A DNA stretch of 64,000 nucleotides from Telopea speciosissima (Eukaryota > Streptophyta > Magnoliopsida > Proteales > Proteaceae), in the NCBI RefSeq assembly GCF_018873765.1, contig NC_057924.1, forward strand, positions 23,307,542 through 23,371,541, written 5' to 3'. The notes beneath the pieces are model-generated. The model saw only the letters and a program-made list of their open reading frames with translations. It was not told the DNA's origin and made no database searches. Made by a program: the position numbers and the translations under genes. Within the stretch, counting starts at the first letter, position 1. Each line of letters begins with the position of its first letter. Below are positions 45,827 through 55,650 of the stretch, one piece after another.

Positions 45827-46345
45827 TCATTTATGTAATTTGACCCCCAAAAATGTCCCAGAACATGAACTGCCAGAAAAAGTGAACAAAAAGAATAATA
45901 AGAAGTGAAAACACCAGAGACATTTCCAACCAGAAAGCAAAGTTCCCATTGATGTATACTTAGTGTAAGCGAGCTCTAAGAACACATCTTTGGAATAAAA
46001 TCCAGTTGGAAAAGGAAATCCAATTAGAGATAAGCTGCCCATGAGCAACATGGCATAGGTAAAAGGGAATGTGGAGGCAAGGCCCTCCATCTTCTGCATA
46101 TTTTGCTCATCCGACATGGAATGGATCATTGAACCTGCACTCAGGAATAGTAATGCTTTAAAAAATGCGTGATTCATTAAGTGAAAGATGGAAACCGAAT
46201 AATTAGAGATGCCACAAGCAAAGATCATATAGCCTAATTGACTGCAAGTTGAATAAGCTATGATCCTCTTTGGATCGTTCTGTAATATTCTAATAGTTGC
46301 CACAAGGAATGACATCGTAGCTTTTGTAGAACTAATAGCAAATCA
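45827..46345 (-). pseudogene. nad5: Mitochondrial nad5 fragment in the nucleus (NUMT)
   Basis: The minus-strand frame has [20 protein letters not shown], then [32 protein letters not shown], and the [18 protein letters not shown] segment. This is the conserved core of NADH dehydrogenase subunit 5 of complex I, corresponding to a stretch of about 140 residues in the middle of the protein. After AYTKYT the frame shifts by one, and a SYYSF piece continues in another frame, after which similarity fades. Changes such as Pro for Leu in QND(P/L)KR are as expected in unedited or decayed copies. Neighbouring DNA is gypsy LTR and hAT-like repeats, so this is an insertion in the nucleus and not a functional gene. 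Confidence 0.85.
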
Positions 46346-46500
46346 ATATATATTTTACAGCAAAACAGAGTCGGGTTAAGCCCTGAGGCCTCAACCCTGA
46401 CCCGACCCAACCCTAACTTAGGGCCAGAAATTTCCAGCATTATTTGGGCTCAAGACGAGACAGGGCAGGTTCAGGTCGACAGGGCCAATATTGCAACCCT
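46346..46500. repeat. Dispersed hAT-like non-autonomous repeat, copy 1
   Basis: Contains gagtcgggttaagccctgag, cctgacccgacccaacccta, gggccagaaatttccagc and gacagggcaggttcaggtcg. The same words appear at 46880-47040 and 47290-47460. Confidence 0.55.
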
Positions 46501-46879
46501 AAGTGCTCCAAATTATCATCCATTCCCTTGAAAAACAAAATTGCCATCCATATTGATAGCCTTATGCTGGTTCAGCGGCCATGTGACCAGGCAGGAATCT
46601 CTTGACCACTAAGAAATTACACATTGTTTAATCATTTTTAAAAATTGATGAAACAAGTCACTCACCCCCATTGCCCACACAACATAGTGATCGGGATCAT
46701 AATAATATAATTTTGAGGGAAATTCTCATAGAAGTCTTTAGTCTTTACTCTTTATCTATAAAAAAATAAAAATAAAAAATGGTTTGCTTAACAGAGTAAT
46801 CCAATGAGTTGACGTCTTGTAGCCAACTTCCAAAGTTAAGTGCAAGGCCTTCTCTGACACTGTCAGTCTTACTCTCAAG

Positions 46880-47206
46880 TAGAGCTGCAACACGGTCGGG
46901 TTGGCACGGGCTTTGTAAAACCTAGACCAAACCTAAATCCCTTTAGTTCGGCCTAAGCCCGATCCGATCCTGACTCAGGGCCTGAAAAATCCAACCCTGA
47001 CTTGCCCTAAGAGTCGGGTTGGGCTGACCTTGATTGACCCTCATCATGGGGAGGGAGAAGGAAATGCATGGGTTGGAATGGATTGGGGAGAAAATTGTCA
47101 ATTTTACGATTTTTCATCATGAAATACCACTATAATAAAATGTACTATCACTTATTATCTTTATATATAATATATTATATAAAAAAATGTGGGTGAAGTT
47201 TAAAGT

Positions 47207-47282
<76 letters not shown>

Positions 47283-47460
47283 ATAGTATAACTTAAATAG
47301 GGTTAGGCTGGGCCGGGCCAGGCTTAGCCCAAGGCCAAAACCCTAACTCAACCTGACACTAACTCAAGGCCAGAAATTTCCAGCCCTGACCGGCTGACCC
47401 GCCCTCAGGGCAGGCTAAAGTGGGTTCGGGCCAACAGAGCCAAACTTGCACCCCTACTCT
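46880..47460. repeat. Two more hAT-like copies flanking an (AT)n run
   Basis: Copies at 46880-47040 and 47290-47460 share cgggttgggctgac/gggctgggccgggccagg and caaggccagaaatttccagc. The (AT)n microsatellite 47211-47280 lies between them, so the two may be the ends of one element that carries the microsatellite in its middle. Confidence 0.5.
47211..47280. repeat. (AT)n microsatellite, about 35 units
   Basis: A pure alternating AT run of about 70 bp, a self-complementary tract likely to be unstable. A (TC)n run follows at 47479-47512. Confidence 0.95.
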
Positions 47461-47475
47461 CAAGTGCTCTCCAAT

Positions 47476-47516
<41 letters not shown>

Positions 47517-47599
47517 CAGTCCCTCTTTACTTCTTATTCAAAAAATATCAATTTTGATGTTTTTTATTCTTTATTAATTCTTATTATATTTTAGTATTG

Positions 47600-48095
47600 G
47601 GAAAAATCGATATTGACTGAAAGATCGCACCATATCGCTATGATGATCATATCATATTCCTGATCACACCATGTTGTGGGATCACGCTATATCGTGATAT
47701 GGTGCAATCTACGATATGGCATGATCATCATAATGATATATCACATAAGGTATCACATTGTTATTGATACGAAATAGGTCAGTCTCGTATCAAATCGACA
47801 ATGAATTGGTATCAGATCGGTAATGAAAGTGTATTCGGTTGCACGAAGAAGAACAAAAGATATGGCGTGATCATCATAGTGATCGGATAACGCCATAATG
47901 CAGGATCATGCTATCGGATAACGCCATATGGTGGAATTGCGCTATATCATACCTCGATATGGCTTGATCATCATAGTGATATATCATGTATGATATCATA
48001 TCGATATTAATATGATATGGGTCGATCTCGTATCGGATTGATAAGAATAGATATCGGATTGGCATGTGTTTTAGTTGCATGAAGAGAAAATAAAT
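47600..48095. repeat. Direct duplication of about 230 bp rich in ATATCG words
   Basis: Two tandem copies (about 47640-47865 and 47866-48095) share tggcatgatcatcataatga/tggcttgatcatcatagtga, tgatatatcac/tgatatatcat, gggtcgatctcgtatc and a final ggttgcacgaagaa/agttgcatgaagag. The many short self-complementary words (gatatc, cgatatcg, tgatca) make it highly foldable. Confidence 0.65.
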
Positions 48096-48297
48096 GGAAG
48101 TTTGAATGAAAATTAAAAAAAAAAATTTAATAAATAATAAAAAACAAAAAGTTTCATGCACGATCGTACAAGGTACAACTGTACGACCATGCCTAGCTAC
48201 AACCGTTGGATGGGGATGATGGGTTATACGGTATATAATCATGCCCATCCAAGAAAGCACGATCTTCACCTATGTGTCTATCAATTCTAAAATTGGA

Positions 48298-48405
48298 ATT
48301 TTTCTCCTCTTAGGTTCCCTACCCGGTCAGGTTCGTAGGTTCCTCTCATAGGGAGGGTGGAAATGACGACCTCATCCCACCTGGACAGGGAACCTGAGAA
48401 GAGTT
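48298..48405. mobile_element. Foldback MITE upstream of protease 2
   Basis: Arms tcctcttaggttccctaccc and cagggaacctgagaagagtt are inverted copies enclosing about 55 bp. It lies about 390 bp before the TATA box of protease 2. Confidence 0.7.
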
Positions 48406-48454
48406 AAGTCCCTAAAATTAATAACTATTAATAAAAAAAAAGGGGGAAAGATTG

Positions 48455-48455
<1 letters not shown>

Positions 48456-48482
<27 letters not shown>
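48456..48482. repeat. (GA)n microsatellite in the protease 2 upstream region
   Basis: A pure GA run directly in front of the duplicated promoter module. Confidence 0.95.
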
Positions 48483-48484
<2 letters not shown>

Positions 48485-48485
<1 letters not shown>

Positions 48486-48599
48486 TGGGAGAGCACATAA
48501 GAGAAGCCGGTCCTTGGATCTCTTCAGCACGTGTAAGAAAGTACTTGGGAGAGTACAGAAGAGAGAGGCCGGTCCTTGGACCCTCTTCAGCACACGTGT
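48485..48599 (+). promoter_or_regulatory. Duplicated promoter module with ACGTG motifs (protease 2)
   Basis: Two direct copies (48485-48534 and 48545-48599) share ttgggagagcacataagaga/ttgggagagtacagaagaga and ccggtccttgga, and end cttcagcacgtgt and cttcagcacacgtgtc. Each copy ends in an ACGTG core. The first is a G-box-like cacgtg and the second is acgtgtc, the ABA-response-element form. They lie about 200-300 bp before the TATA box. That these motifs respond to ABA or to senescence is inference from known plant promoters. Confidence 0.6.
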
Positions 48600-48795
48600 C
48601 AGATAGAGAATCAACAGAGTAACCAAATGAATTGCCGGCTTGCCGCCAAGTACTGTGCAACAAAATCTCGCCTGAGTTGCTCCGAGTCCCCAATGCTTCA
48701 ATTGCGGAGCTCCCTCGCATATCCAAATGCTTTACTTCACAACAACCAAAGTCCCCCATCTCAAGAACGTCTCTCTCTCTCTCCTCTTTGTATCC

Positions 48796-48803
48796 TATAT
48801 AAA
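48796..48803 (+). promoter_or_regulatory. TATA box of protease 2
   Basis: The sequence tatataaa lies 83 bp before the ATG, with the same spacing and flanking words as for protease 1. Confidence 0.75.
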
Positions 48804-48885
48804 CCCATGTACTTCAGGACTGCAAGTGTGCCTCACCTTTCACACTATCACACTTTCACAGCTCTTTACTTAAAAAGCGAAAGCC

Positions 48886-50021
48886 ATGGCTTCAAGTTTC
48901 CAATGGCAGTCTGTGTGCTTAGCCATACTAATTTTTTATGCTGGGGCTTCTCTGGCCACTTCCCGCCTGCTCCCCCAATCATCCATATCTGAGATGCATG
49001 AGCAGTGGATGTCTCGTCAGGGTCGTGTCTACAAAGACGCTGTAGAGAAGGAACTGCGCTTCAAAATATTCAAGGACAATCTCAACTACATTCAATCCTT
49101 CAACAGCATTGCCAATCAATCTTACTACCTAAGCCTCAACAAATTTGCAGATTTAACCAATGAAGAGTTCAGATCTTATCATAATGGATTTAAGAGAAAT
49201 AACTCTCAACAGCCAAGACTCACTGGATTTCGCTACGAAAAGATTGAGAAGGCCAAGTTACCATCTAGTTTGGATTGGAGAAAATTTGGAGCTGTAACTC
49301 ATGTAAAGGACCAAGGTCAATGTGGTAAGTACCAACTGTCCTGTTTTATTTTACTTGAAGTGCCACGAATCCGGTACCACTGATGACACGATATTATTAT
49401 TAATTTTTTTTTATTAATACAGGAAGTTGTTGGGCATTCTCAGCTGTTGCAACTGTAGAAGGGATTTCAAAGATCAAAACAGGAAAACTGGTCTCTTTAT
49501 CAGAGCAGGAGATAGTGGATTGTGATTATGTACCTGATGAAGCCGAAGGTTGTGATGGTGGTTACATGGATATTGCCTTCCAATTCATCAAAAAGAAAGG
49601 TGGAATCACAAGTGAAGCTAATTACCCATACAAGGGTGTTAATGACACTTGCAAAAAAGCCAAAGAAAACTCTGTTGTGGCCAAAATCACTGGCTATGAA
49701 GATGTGCCGGCCAACAGTGAAGCATCCCTATTGAAGGCCGTCGTTCATCAACCTGTCTCTGTCTCCATTGATGCCGGTGCAGCTGAGTTCCAGTTCTATT
49801 CCGCCGGCGTCTTCACCGGAGAATGTGGCACTGATCTTGACCATGGGGTTACATTAGTAGGATATGGCAAGACACAGAAAGGGACTAAGTATTGGCTAGT
49901 GAAGAACTCATGGGGCACTGACTGGGGTGAAGATGGGTACGTAAAGATAAAGAGGAATGTTCGTGCCAAGGAAGGCCTTTGTGGTATTGCTATGGATGCC
50001 TCCTACCCTATTATTGCCTAG
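48886..50021 (+). CDS. Papain-like cysteine protease 2 (SAG39/vignain type)
   Basis: Exon 1 is 48886-49324 and exon 2 is 49423-50021, with a 98-bp intron (gtaagt...atacag) at the same codon as in protease 1. This gives 345 aa. A signal peptide (to about residue 25) precedes an I29 prodomain with complete ERFNIN (E54, R58, F62, N65, I69, N73) and NKFAD, then the mature C1A domain from about LPSSLDWR. Oxyanion Gln143, catalytic Cys149 (GSCWAFS), His287 ([11 protein letters not shown]) and Asn308 (KNSWG) are all present. Enzymes of this group cut proteins in lytic compartments, often in senescence. It is a paralogue of the gene at 23434. It keeps the compact intron, so the longer intron of protease 1 is derived. 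No KDEL tail. Confidence 0.96.
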
Positions 50022-50306
50022 AATTTGTCACACAAGTAGAGATTAGATAGATGTTAGCAGTCTTAGTAGGTATGCTCTCCTTCAATTCTTTTAGGGTCTC
50101 TCAGTTTTAGGATTTCATTTCTGGGTTTGGTAATTTGTATCATGTTCTCAGTGTGTTCTTGTACAAGTTTTTTAATATGGAAAGAAGCAGTCAGTTTCAT
50201 TTGTTCTCTAAGTAATGTTTCACTGTAATACTGTTTTGGACTTTTTGGGTTCCCATGTCAACGGGTAATGGAATTATATATGGAACAATACAAAATATAA
50301 ACACAA
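50022..50306 (+). other. Probable 3' UTR of protease 2
   Basis: T-rich DNA with ttttaatatggaaag and tgtaatactg-like polyadenylation surroundings. There is no coding content before the SINE. Confidence 0.5.
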
Positions 50307-50459
50307 TTGCAGCGCAGGGGTAAGGTTGCTCCATTGCTCCATTTTGACCAAGTGGTCATTGATTGAGTCTGGAAACAGCCTCTCTGCGAAAGCAAGATTA
50401 AGGCTCCTTATATAATAAGGAAACCTCGTGCACTAGATACTATCTATTTTTTTTTTGGA
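50307..50459 (+). mobile_element. Au-type SINE with 16-bp target duplication
   Basis: It begins gcagcgcaggggtaaggttgc, contains gaccaagtggtcattgattg and tctggaaacagcctctctgc, and ends acctcgtgcactagatac followed by a T-run. The direct repeats caaaatataaacacaa (50291-50306) and caaaatacaaacacaa (50460-50475) flank it. The middle of the 3' half is shortened compared with the family pattern. Confidence 0.85.
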
Positions 50460-50475
50460 CAAAATACAAACACAA

Positions 50476-50886
50476 CAGTAATCTAAAATTGAGCAACTCT
50501 TATGACAGAACATCAACCAACTGTAATGCAGATTTCAAGCTAGCATTTTTTTTTTCTTTGATAAAATATTTCATGCTGTCATGTTCCTGCTGCTTCCAAT
50601 CGTAAGTGCCAATTTGGAATAATCTCCTTTTGGGTTCACAAATATCCTCTTAGATTTTAGTATTTTCCAATTTTCTTTTCCATTGGGTTCGCAAATACCC
50701 CCTTAGATTTTAGTATTTTTCAAAATACCTTGTGGGGTTCCAAGTTGGCGCCTGCAATTGGGACCAACAGGAACATGGCTGAAATTTTTTTTTCCGATGA
50801 TAGCTACATTTTTTCGTTTGGAAGGATGTTATCTCCTTTTGCTCGTCCTCCATTCCTATAGGTAGTAATATACTAATAGAGCAAGT
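50476..50886. other. Intergenic DNA without features
   Basis: Contains a short local duplication (ttgggttcacaaatatcctc, then ttgggttcgcaaatacccc, each followed by ttagattttagtattttcc; about 50631 and 50683). No gene. Confidence 0.55.
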
Positions 50887-51025
50887 GATCTCTACTTGAT
50901 AGCATGTTCTTTACACAAGCGTCTGGGCCAATAGGGGAGCACGCCTGGGTATCTACCCAGGGGACAGAGGCGCCATCTCACGATGCCCTGTGAAAGGGTG
51001 TAGGAAACACCACCAAGTAGAGATC
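50887..51025 (-). mobile_element. MITE family copy 2 (139 bp), downstream of protease 2
   Basis: Perfect 12-bp inverted ends gatctctacttg and caagtagagatc. Its reverse complement matches the element at 25870-26008 along its whole length with scattered changes. Confidence 0.85.
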
Positions 51026-51165
51026 TTTTTCCCATACTAATATTTAGGTGATAGCTACATGGGTAGTTAAGTTTTTATAAGAGGGAGTGGCAACATTGGA
51101 GACATTGGAAATTTGGCTAGACATCAAATCGGTGATATTGGATAAAGGTAGAGATTCCCACGCAA

Positions 51166-51530
51166 TAGTAAGTTAATTGAGGGGTATGTCAGTTTTGCTG
51201 AATTAGGTTCCTCTCCACTGCGATTAATCACTCCACCCCATCTTACATCATCCATGGGGATATGGGAACTTTACAATTCAGTTAATTGAGGGATATGTTG
51301 GTTTTGTAGTACCAGGTTTCTCTCCACTGCACGTAATCATCCCACCCCATCTCACACTGTCCATTAGGTGTGAGGACCACACCAGTAAGTTAATTGAGGG
51401 GCATGTTGGTTTTTCTGTATTAGGTTCCTCTCCATTGTAAGTAACCACCCCACCCCCATCTCACACTGCCCATTCCACACGCCATGGACGGTGTGAGATG
51501 GGGTGGAGTGGTTACCTATAGGTAGGGATC
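51166..51530. repeat. Three-copy tandem repeat ending in an inverted copy
   Basis: Units of about 105 bp begin near 51170, 51279 and 51384 with agttaattgagggg and continue with ggttcctctccactgc and caccccatctcacactgtcc. After the third unit the sequence ggtgtgagatggggtggagtgg (about 51490) is the inverse of the unit end. The block is therefore both tandem and fold-back. Confidence 0.75.
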
Positions 51531-51599
51531 CGGACCTAGTTTTGTACTAGGTCTTTGTTGTTTATGTTTCCTTTTCAAGTTGTTTATTTTCATTGGGTA

Positions 51600-52541
51600 T
51601 TTGGGTTGATAGAGATTTCGACCAAGTGAAATGTATAAAAGGGGAGGATGGAAGAGTGTTGGTAAGAGATGAGGACACTGTGAGGAGTTGGGATGAGTAT
51701 ATTTGTGATATTTTAAATAGAGATAGTTTGAATATGACCGAACCGGTTAACTGCATTATTCATTAAGGCACCACAAATTATAGATATGTACGAAAAATTG
51801 GTGTGACGGAAATTAAAGAAACCTTAAGAAAGATGAAAGTAGGCAAAACACCAAGACCGGATGAGAACCCAATTGAAGTATTGAAGGCCCTAGGAGTTTA
51901 TGGGGCATATTGGTTAACCAAGTTATTTAAAAAGATTATGATCACAAGGAAAATGCAAGATGATTGGAGGTAAACCATTGTAGTTCCGGTCACAAAAATA
52001 AGGGTGATGTCCAGAGCTGCAATAACATACAAGCATAAAACAAATGAATCATAGTATGAAATTTAGGGAGAAGATTATTGAAGCCCGTCTGAGAAAAGAG
52101 ACTCACATCTCGAAGAATCAATTTGGTTTTATACCAATTAGACCATGACACAAGCTATCTACCTACTGAGGAAGCTCTTATTTGCTTGTGTTTATCAAGG
52201 ATCAGCCCTAAGCCCTTATTTGTTTGCTCTTATCATGGATGAATTAACCAACGACATCCAAGACGAGGTACCGTGGTGGATGCTCTTTGCCGATGGTATT
52301 GTTTTAGTTGATGAGACAAAAACAAAGATTAACGTTAAGTTAGGGATTTGGAGATCGAACTTGGAAACAAGAGGCTTTAAGATTAGTAGATCAAAGATGG
52401 AGTATATGATTTGTAACTCCCGTCACACTATGATGGATGGTGACATAGTGAAAATTGAGGAGAGAGAGAGATATCGTAAAGTGACTGTTTCAAATATCTG
52501 GGGTCTATCATACACAAAGAAGGTGACATAGATGATGATGT
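51600..52541 (+). pseudogene. RTE-type LINE reverse transcriptase fragment
   Basis: Frames read EDGRVLVRDEDTVRSWDEYI, then GKTPRPDENPIEVLK, then KTQAIYLLRKL-like wording, then GSALSPYLFALIMDEL. The catalytic motif reads FADGIVLVDE where the family has FADD, so it is inactive. Next comes WRSNLETRGFKISRSKMEYM. It stops abruptly at 52541, where a copia LTR begins. Confidence 0.8.
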
Positions 52542-53899
52542 TGTTGGGAATAAACCCGATGCACAGCGAAATTTGGATCGGGTCAATACTTGTAGTTCAT
52601 GATCAAAAGTAGGGAAGAAACAATTTCAAAAATCATGGTTACCTTAGAGTCGCAAATGTAACTCCTCCTATAGATAATAGGTCTTCCAACCTGTGCAAAC
52701 TTAGAGATTGAAAAATTATTTAACACTTTGAAGCTTGATCAATCCTTGCAACCTTTTAGAAGAACACAAAAATCACCAAAGCCTCTTGAGTTCTCTAACT
52801 CAAGTCTCACACACACCACTACAAGAGAGGGGAGAGAGAGAAATCGTTGAAGGGGGAGAGAGCACTGCCAAAATCATGGGAGGCTCCTCCCTCTCCCTCT
52901 TTTATAGTTTTGGAGATCCTTGGTTCTCAAACAATCTCCTTCCATCTTGGCTTTGGCTCAATCCTCCATTTTGGTGTTTTGTGAATCTTCTAATTTTTGC
53001 AACTCCAATTTGTTACTAAAGTGAAGACATAGAATCTCAAAAGGGATACAATCTTTCTAGATTATGGTCCATGAGATATTCTCATAATATCTCTTGCCAT
53101 AATATAAAAAGATATTTAACCATAAATAATTTGTTCTCCCATATAATGCCATGTGTCCAATAAACTCTTTTATTGCAAATAAGTCCTTCCACTATCCTAA
53201 TATCCCATAATGAATTATAGGGTATGTACTTTAATGCTACTAATCCCCAATTCATCATGTACGTTGATCGAGAAAATATGTGATTATGATCAGACGGCCG
53301 AAAAACTTCGAAATCAATTCTCAATATTATATATAATAATTTTTATTGAAAATAAATGTATAAAATATTTCGAATAAACACTGGATCCAGATTTCTGTCC
53401 TACCAATCATTGATTTTCTCTCTCCTAGATATTTCCCGTAAACGGGCAGTGGATTCCATGTTGAGAAACCTCTTTGCTTATAATGCAGGATCACGGATCC
53501 AGTGTACCGGTTTATAGTCCGATTGGACATCAACCATTGGCTTACCAAAATTCGTAATGCCACACTGCAACAAATGAAATCTCTCAGGTTAAAGGGCCAT
53601 CGAGTGGTTGGTAAGTATGTCACACACACAACCAATAGCAATACATAAGATATATGTACCAGATTTTCATCTATACATGTTCTCGATGTGTACCCACATC
53701 CATGCATCAAAATCACCATTTCTCTTGACATGCGATATGGAAACCATATAAACAGGATGTCCAGTCTCGTTCCCAGTTCAGACCAATTTTGGGTAAAAGG
53801 CCTACGGAACCTTGTTATAAGCCCAAATAAAATAATAGAGTATAAAAATTAAATTCAATAATTTAATAATTCGGGTTTGATGGACACACAATTCCAACA
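52542..53899 (-). repeat. 3' LTR of the 52.5-55.65 kb copia element (1,358 bp)
   Basis: Plus-strand ends are TGTTGGG and CCAACA, an LTR-type inverted terminus. On the coding (minus) strand the purine tract aagtgggaga directly precedes it. A minus-strand TATA-like aactataaaagaggg at about 52900 marks the likely promoter. The body is AT-rich and non-coding. It inserted into the RTE fragment. Confidence 0.8.
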
Positions 53900-55650
53900 A
53901 TCTCCCACTTATACATCAAAGCCAATTGCCAATAAAAGTTACATCCATGCTCTCAATATGTTTTTCAAACACTATAGGAGCTAATCCTTTTGTCATCGGA
54001 TCTGACACATTGTCAGCAGTGCCAACTTTGGAAATAGCTACATCCCCTTGTTGGATTATCTCTCTAATCAGATGATACTTCCGCTGCACATGTTTGTTCC
54101 TCTGATGAGCCCTAGGCTCCTTGGACTGTGCAATCGCCCCTATATTATCACACAATAAAGGTATGGGATTCTTAACTAACTCTGGAACAACCTCCAAGTT
54201 GATAAGAAATTTTTTAAGCCAGACACCTTCCTTGGCTTCATCACCAGCCGTCAGGTACTCTGCCTCGGTAGTAGAATTGGCTGTATATTTTTGTTTGGCG
54301 ATTCTCCACACAATCGCTCCACCACCCATGAGGTAAACCATACTGAATGTAGACTTTCTATCATCCTTGTCAGTTTGGAAATCTGAATCCGTATATCCAG
54401 CCACTAACAACTCATCACGCCCATACACAAAAAAATAGTCTTTGGCCTTCCTCAAATATTTGAGGATGTTCTTGACCACAGTCCAATGCTCTTTTCCTGG
54501 GTTAGATTGAAAATGGCTCACTATCCTTACAGCATAGCAGATATCTGGCCTTGTACACAACATAGAGTACATTAAACTTTCCACTTCAGAAGAATAGGGA
54601 ACTCTCTTCATCTCTTTAATGTCCTCTGGTGTCTTGGGACATTGAATTTAGAAAGTGAAATTCCATGGCTGAAAGGAACATTTCCTTTCTTGGAATTTTT
54701 CATGTTAAATCTTGTCAGTATCTTTTCTATGTATGTGGATCGTGACAAGCCTAGCATCTTTTTCTAGCGATCTCTGATAAGCTTGATCCCAAGGATATAG
54801 CTAGCTTCACCCAAGTCCTTCATCAAAAAAATAGTGGATAACCACTCCTTTATAGATGAAAGAAACCCAACATCGTTCCCCATTAGTAAAATGTCATCTA
54901 CGTACAGTATGAGAAAACAAACCGCAATCCCATTGAACTTCTTGTAAACACAGGGTTCATCCATGTTCTGTTCAAAGCCAAACGATTTGACTGCTTGATC
55001 AAAATGGAGGTTCCAAATCCTGGAAGCTTACTTGAGTCAATAAATGGATCTCAACAACTTGCTTGCTTTGTTCTCTTCACCTTTTGAAGTGAACCCCTCT
55101 GACTATTGCATGTAGATTTCTTCATCAAGAAATCCATTTAGAAATGCACTTTGCACATCCATCTGTCAGATTTCATAATTATAGTGTGCGGCTATTGCCA
55201 ACAAAATCCTGATGGATTTCATTATAGTTACTAGCGAAAAGGTCTCCTTATAGTCTATACCTTCTTATTGAGTATAACCTTTTGCTACCAGTCTTGCCTT
55301 GAATTTCTCAACCTTTCCATCTACGCCTCTCTTCCTATTGAGGATCCACTTACATCCAATGGGCTTTACGCCTTTTAGTGGATCCTCTAGAGTCCAAACA
55401 TTATTGGAATACATTACATCAATTTCAGAGCGTATAGCCTCCTCCCATTTGGGGGCATCTACATCTTGAAGAGCTTGTTTATATGTATACGGATCGTCAT
55501 CCGCTTCAGTGGTAACCATGTAGAATTTTTCTACGGTCTTAGCTTCTTTAGTAAAACGTGTAGGTGGTCTTATGGTCCTCCCACTATGTCGTGGCTCTGA
55601 ACTATATCAGGTTCGATGGGGTCGATAGTTGGTTCAATTGATGGATTAGG
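53900..55650 (-). pseudogene. RT-RNase H of a minus-strand copia element, 5' part missing
   Basis: The 231-codon frame at 53916-54611 holds YSSEVESLMYSMLCTRPDICYAV and the RNase H motifs (NSTTEAEYLTAGDEAKEGVWL, RNKHVQRKYHLIRE). The 54764-54964 frame has the catalytic YVDD intact (LYVDDILLMGND). The 55265-55519 frame is the RT N-terminus (CKWILNRKRGVDGKVEKFKARLVAKGY). Integrase, gag and the second LTR are absent, as the similarity ends at about 55650. It belongs to the same family as the 39-44 kb element. Confidence 0.85.

Noticed and set aside
45827..46315. nad5 as a working gene
   Set aside because: Only the middle of the protein is present, a frameshift follows AYTKYT, and the neighbours are nuclear transposons. 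A mitochondrial insertion explains it.
48372..48759. Minus-strand frames of 109-113 codons upstream of protease 2
   Set aside because: They translate the (GA)n run and the duplicated promoter module into serine/leucine repeats, so they are shadows of the regulatory region.
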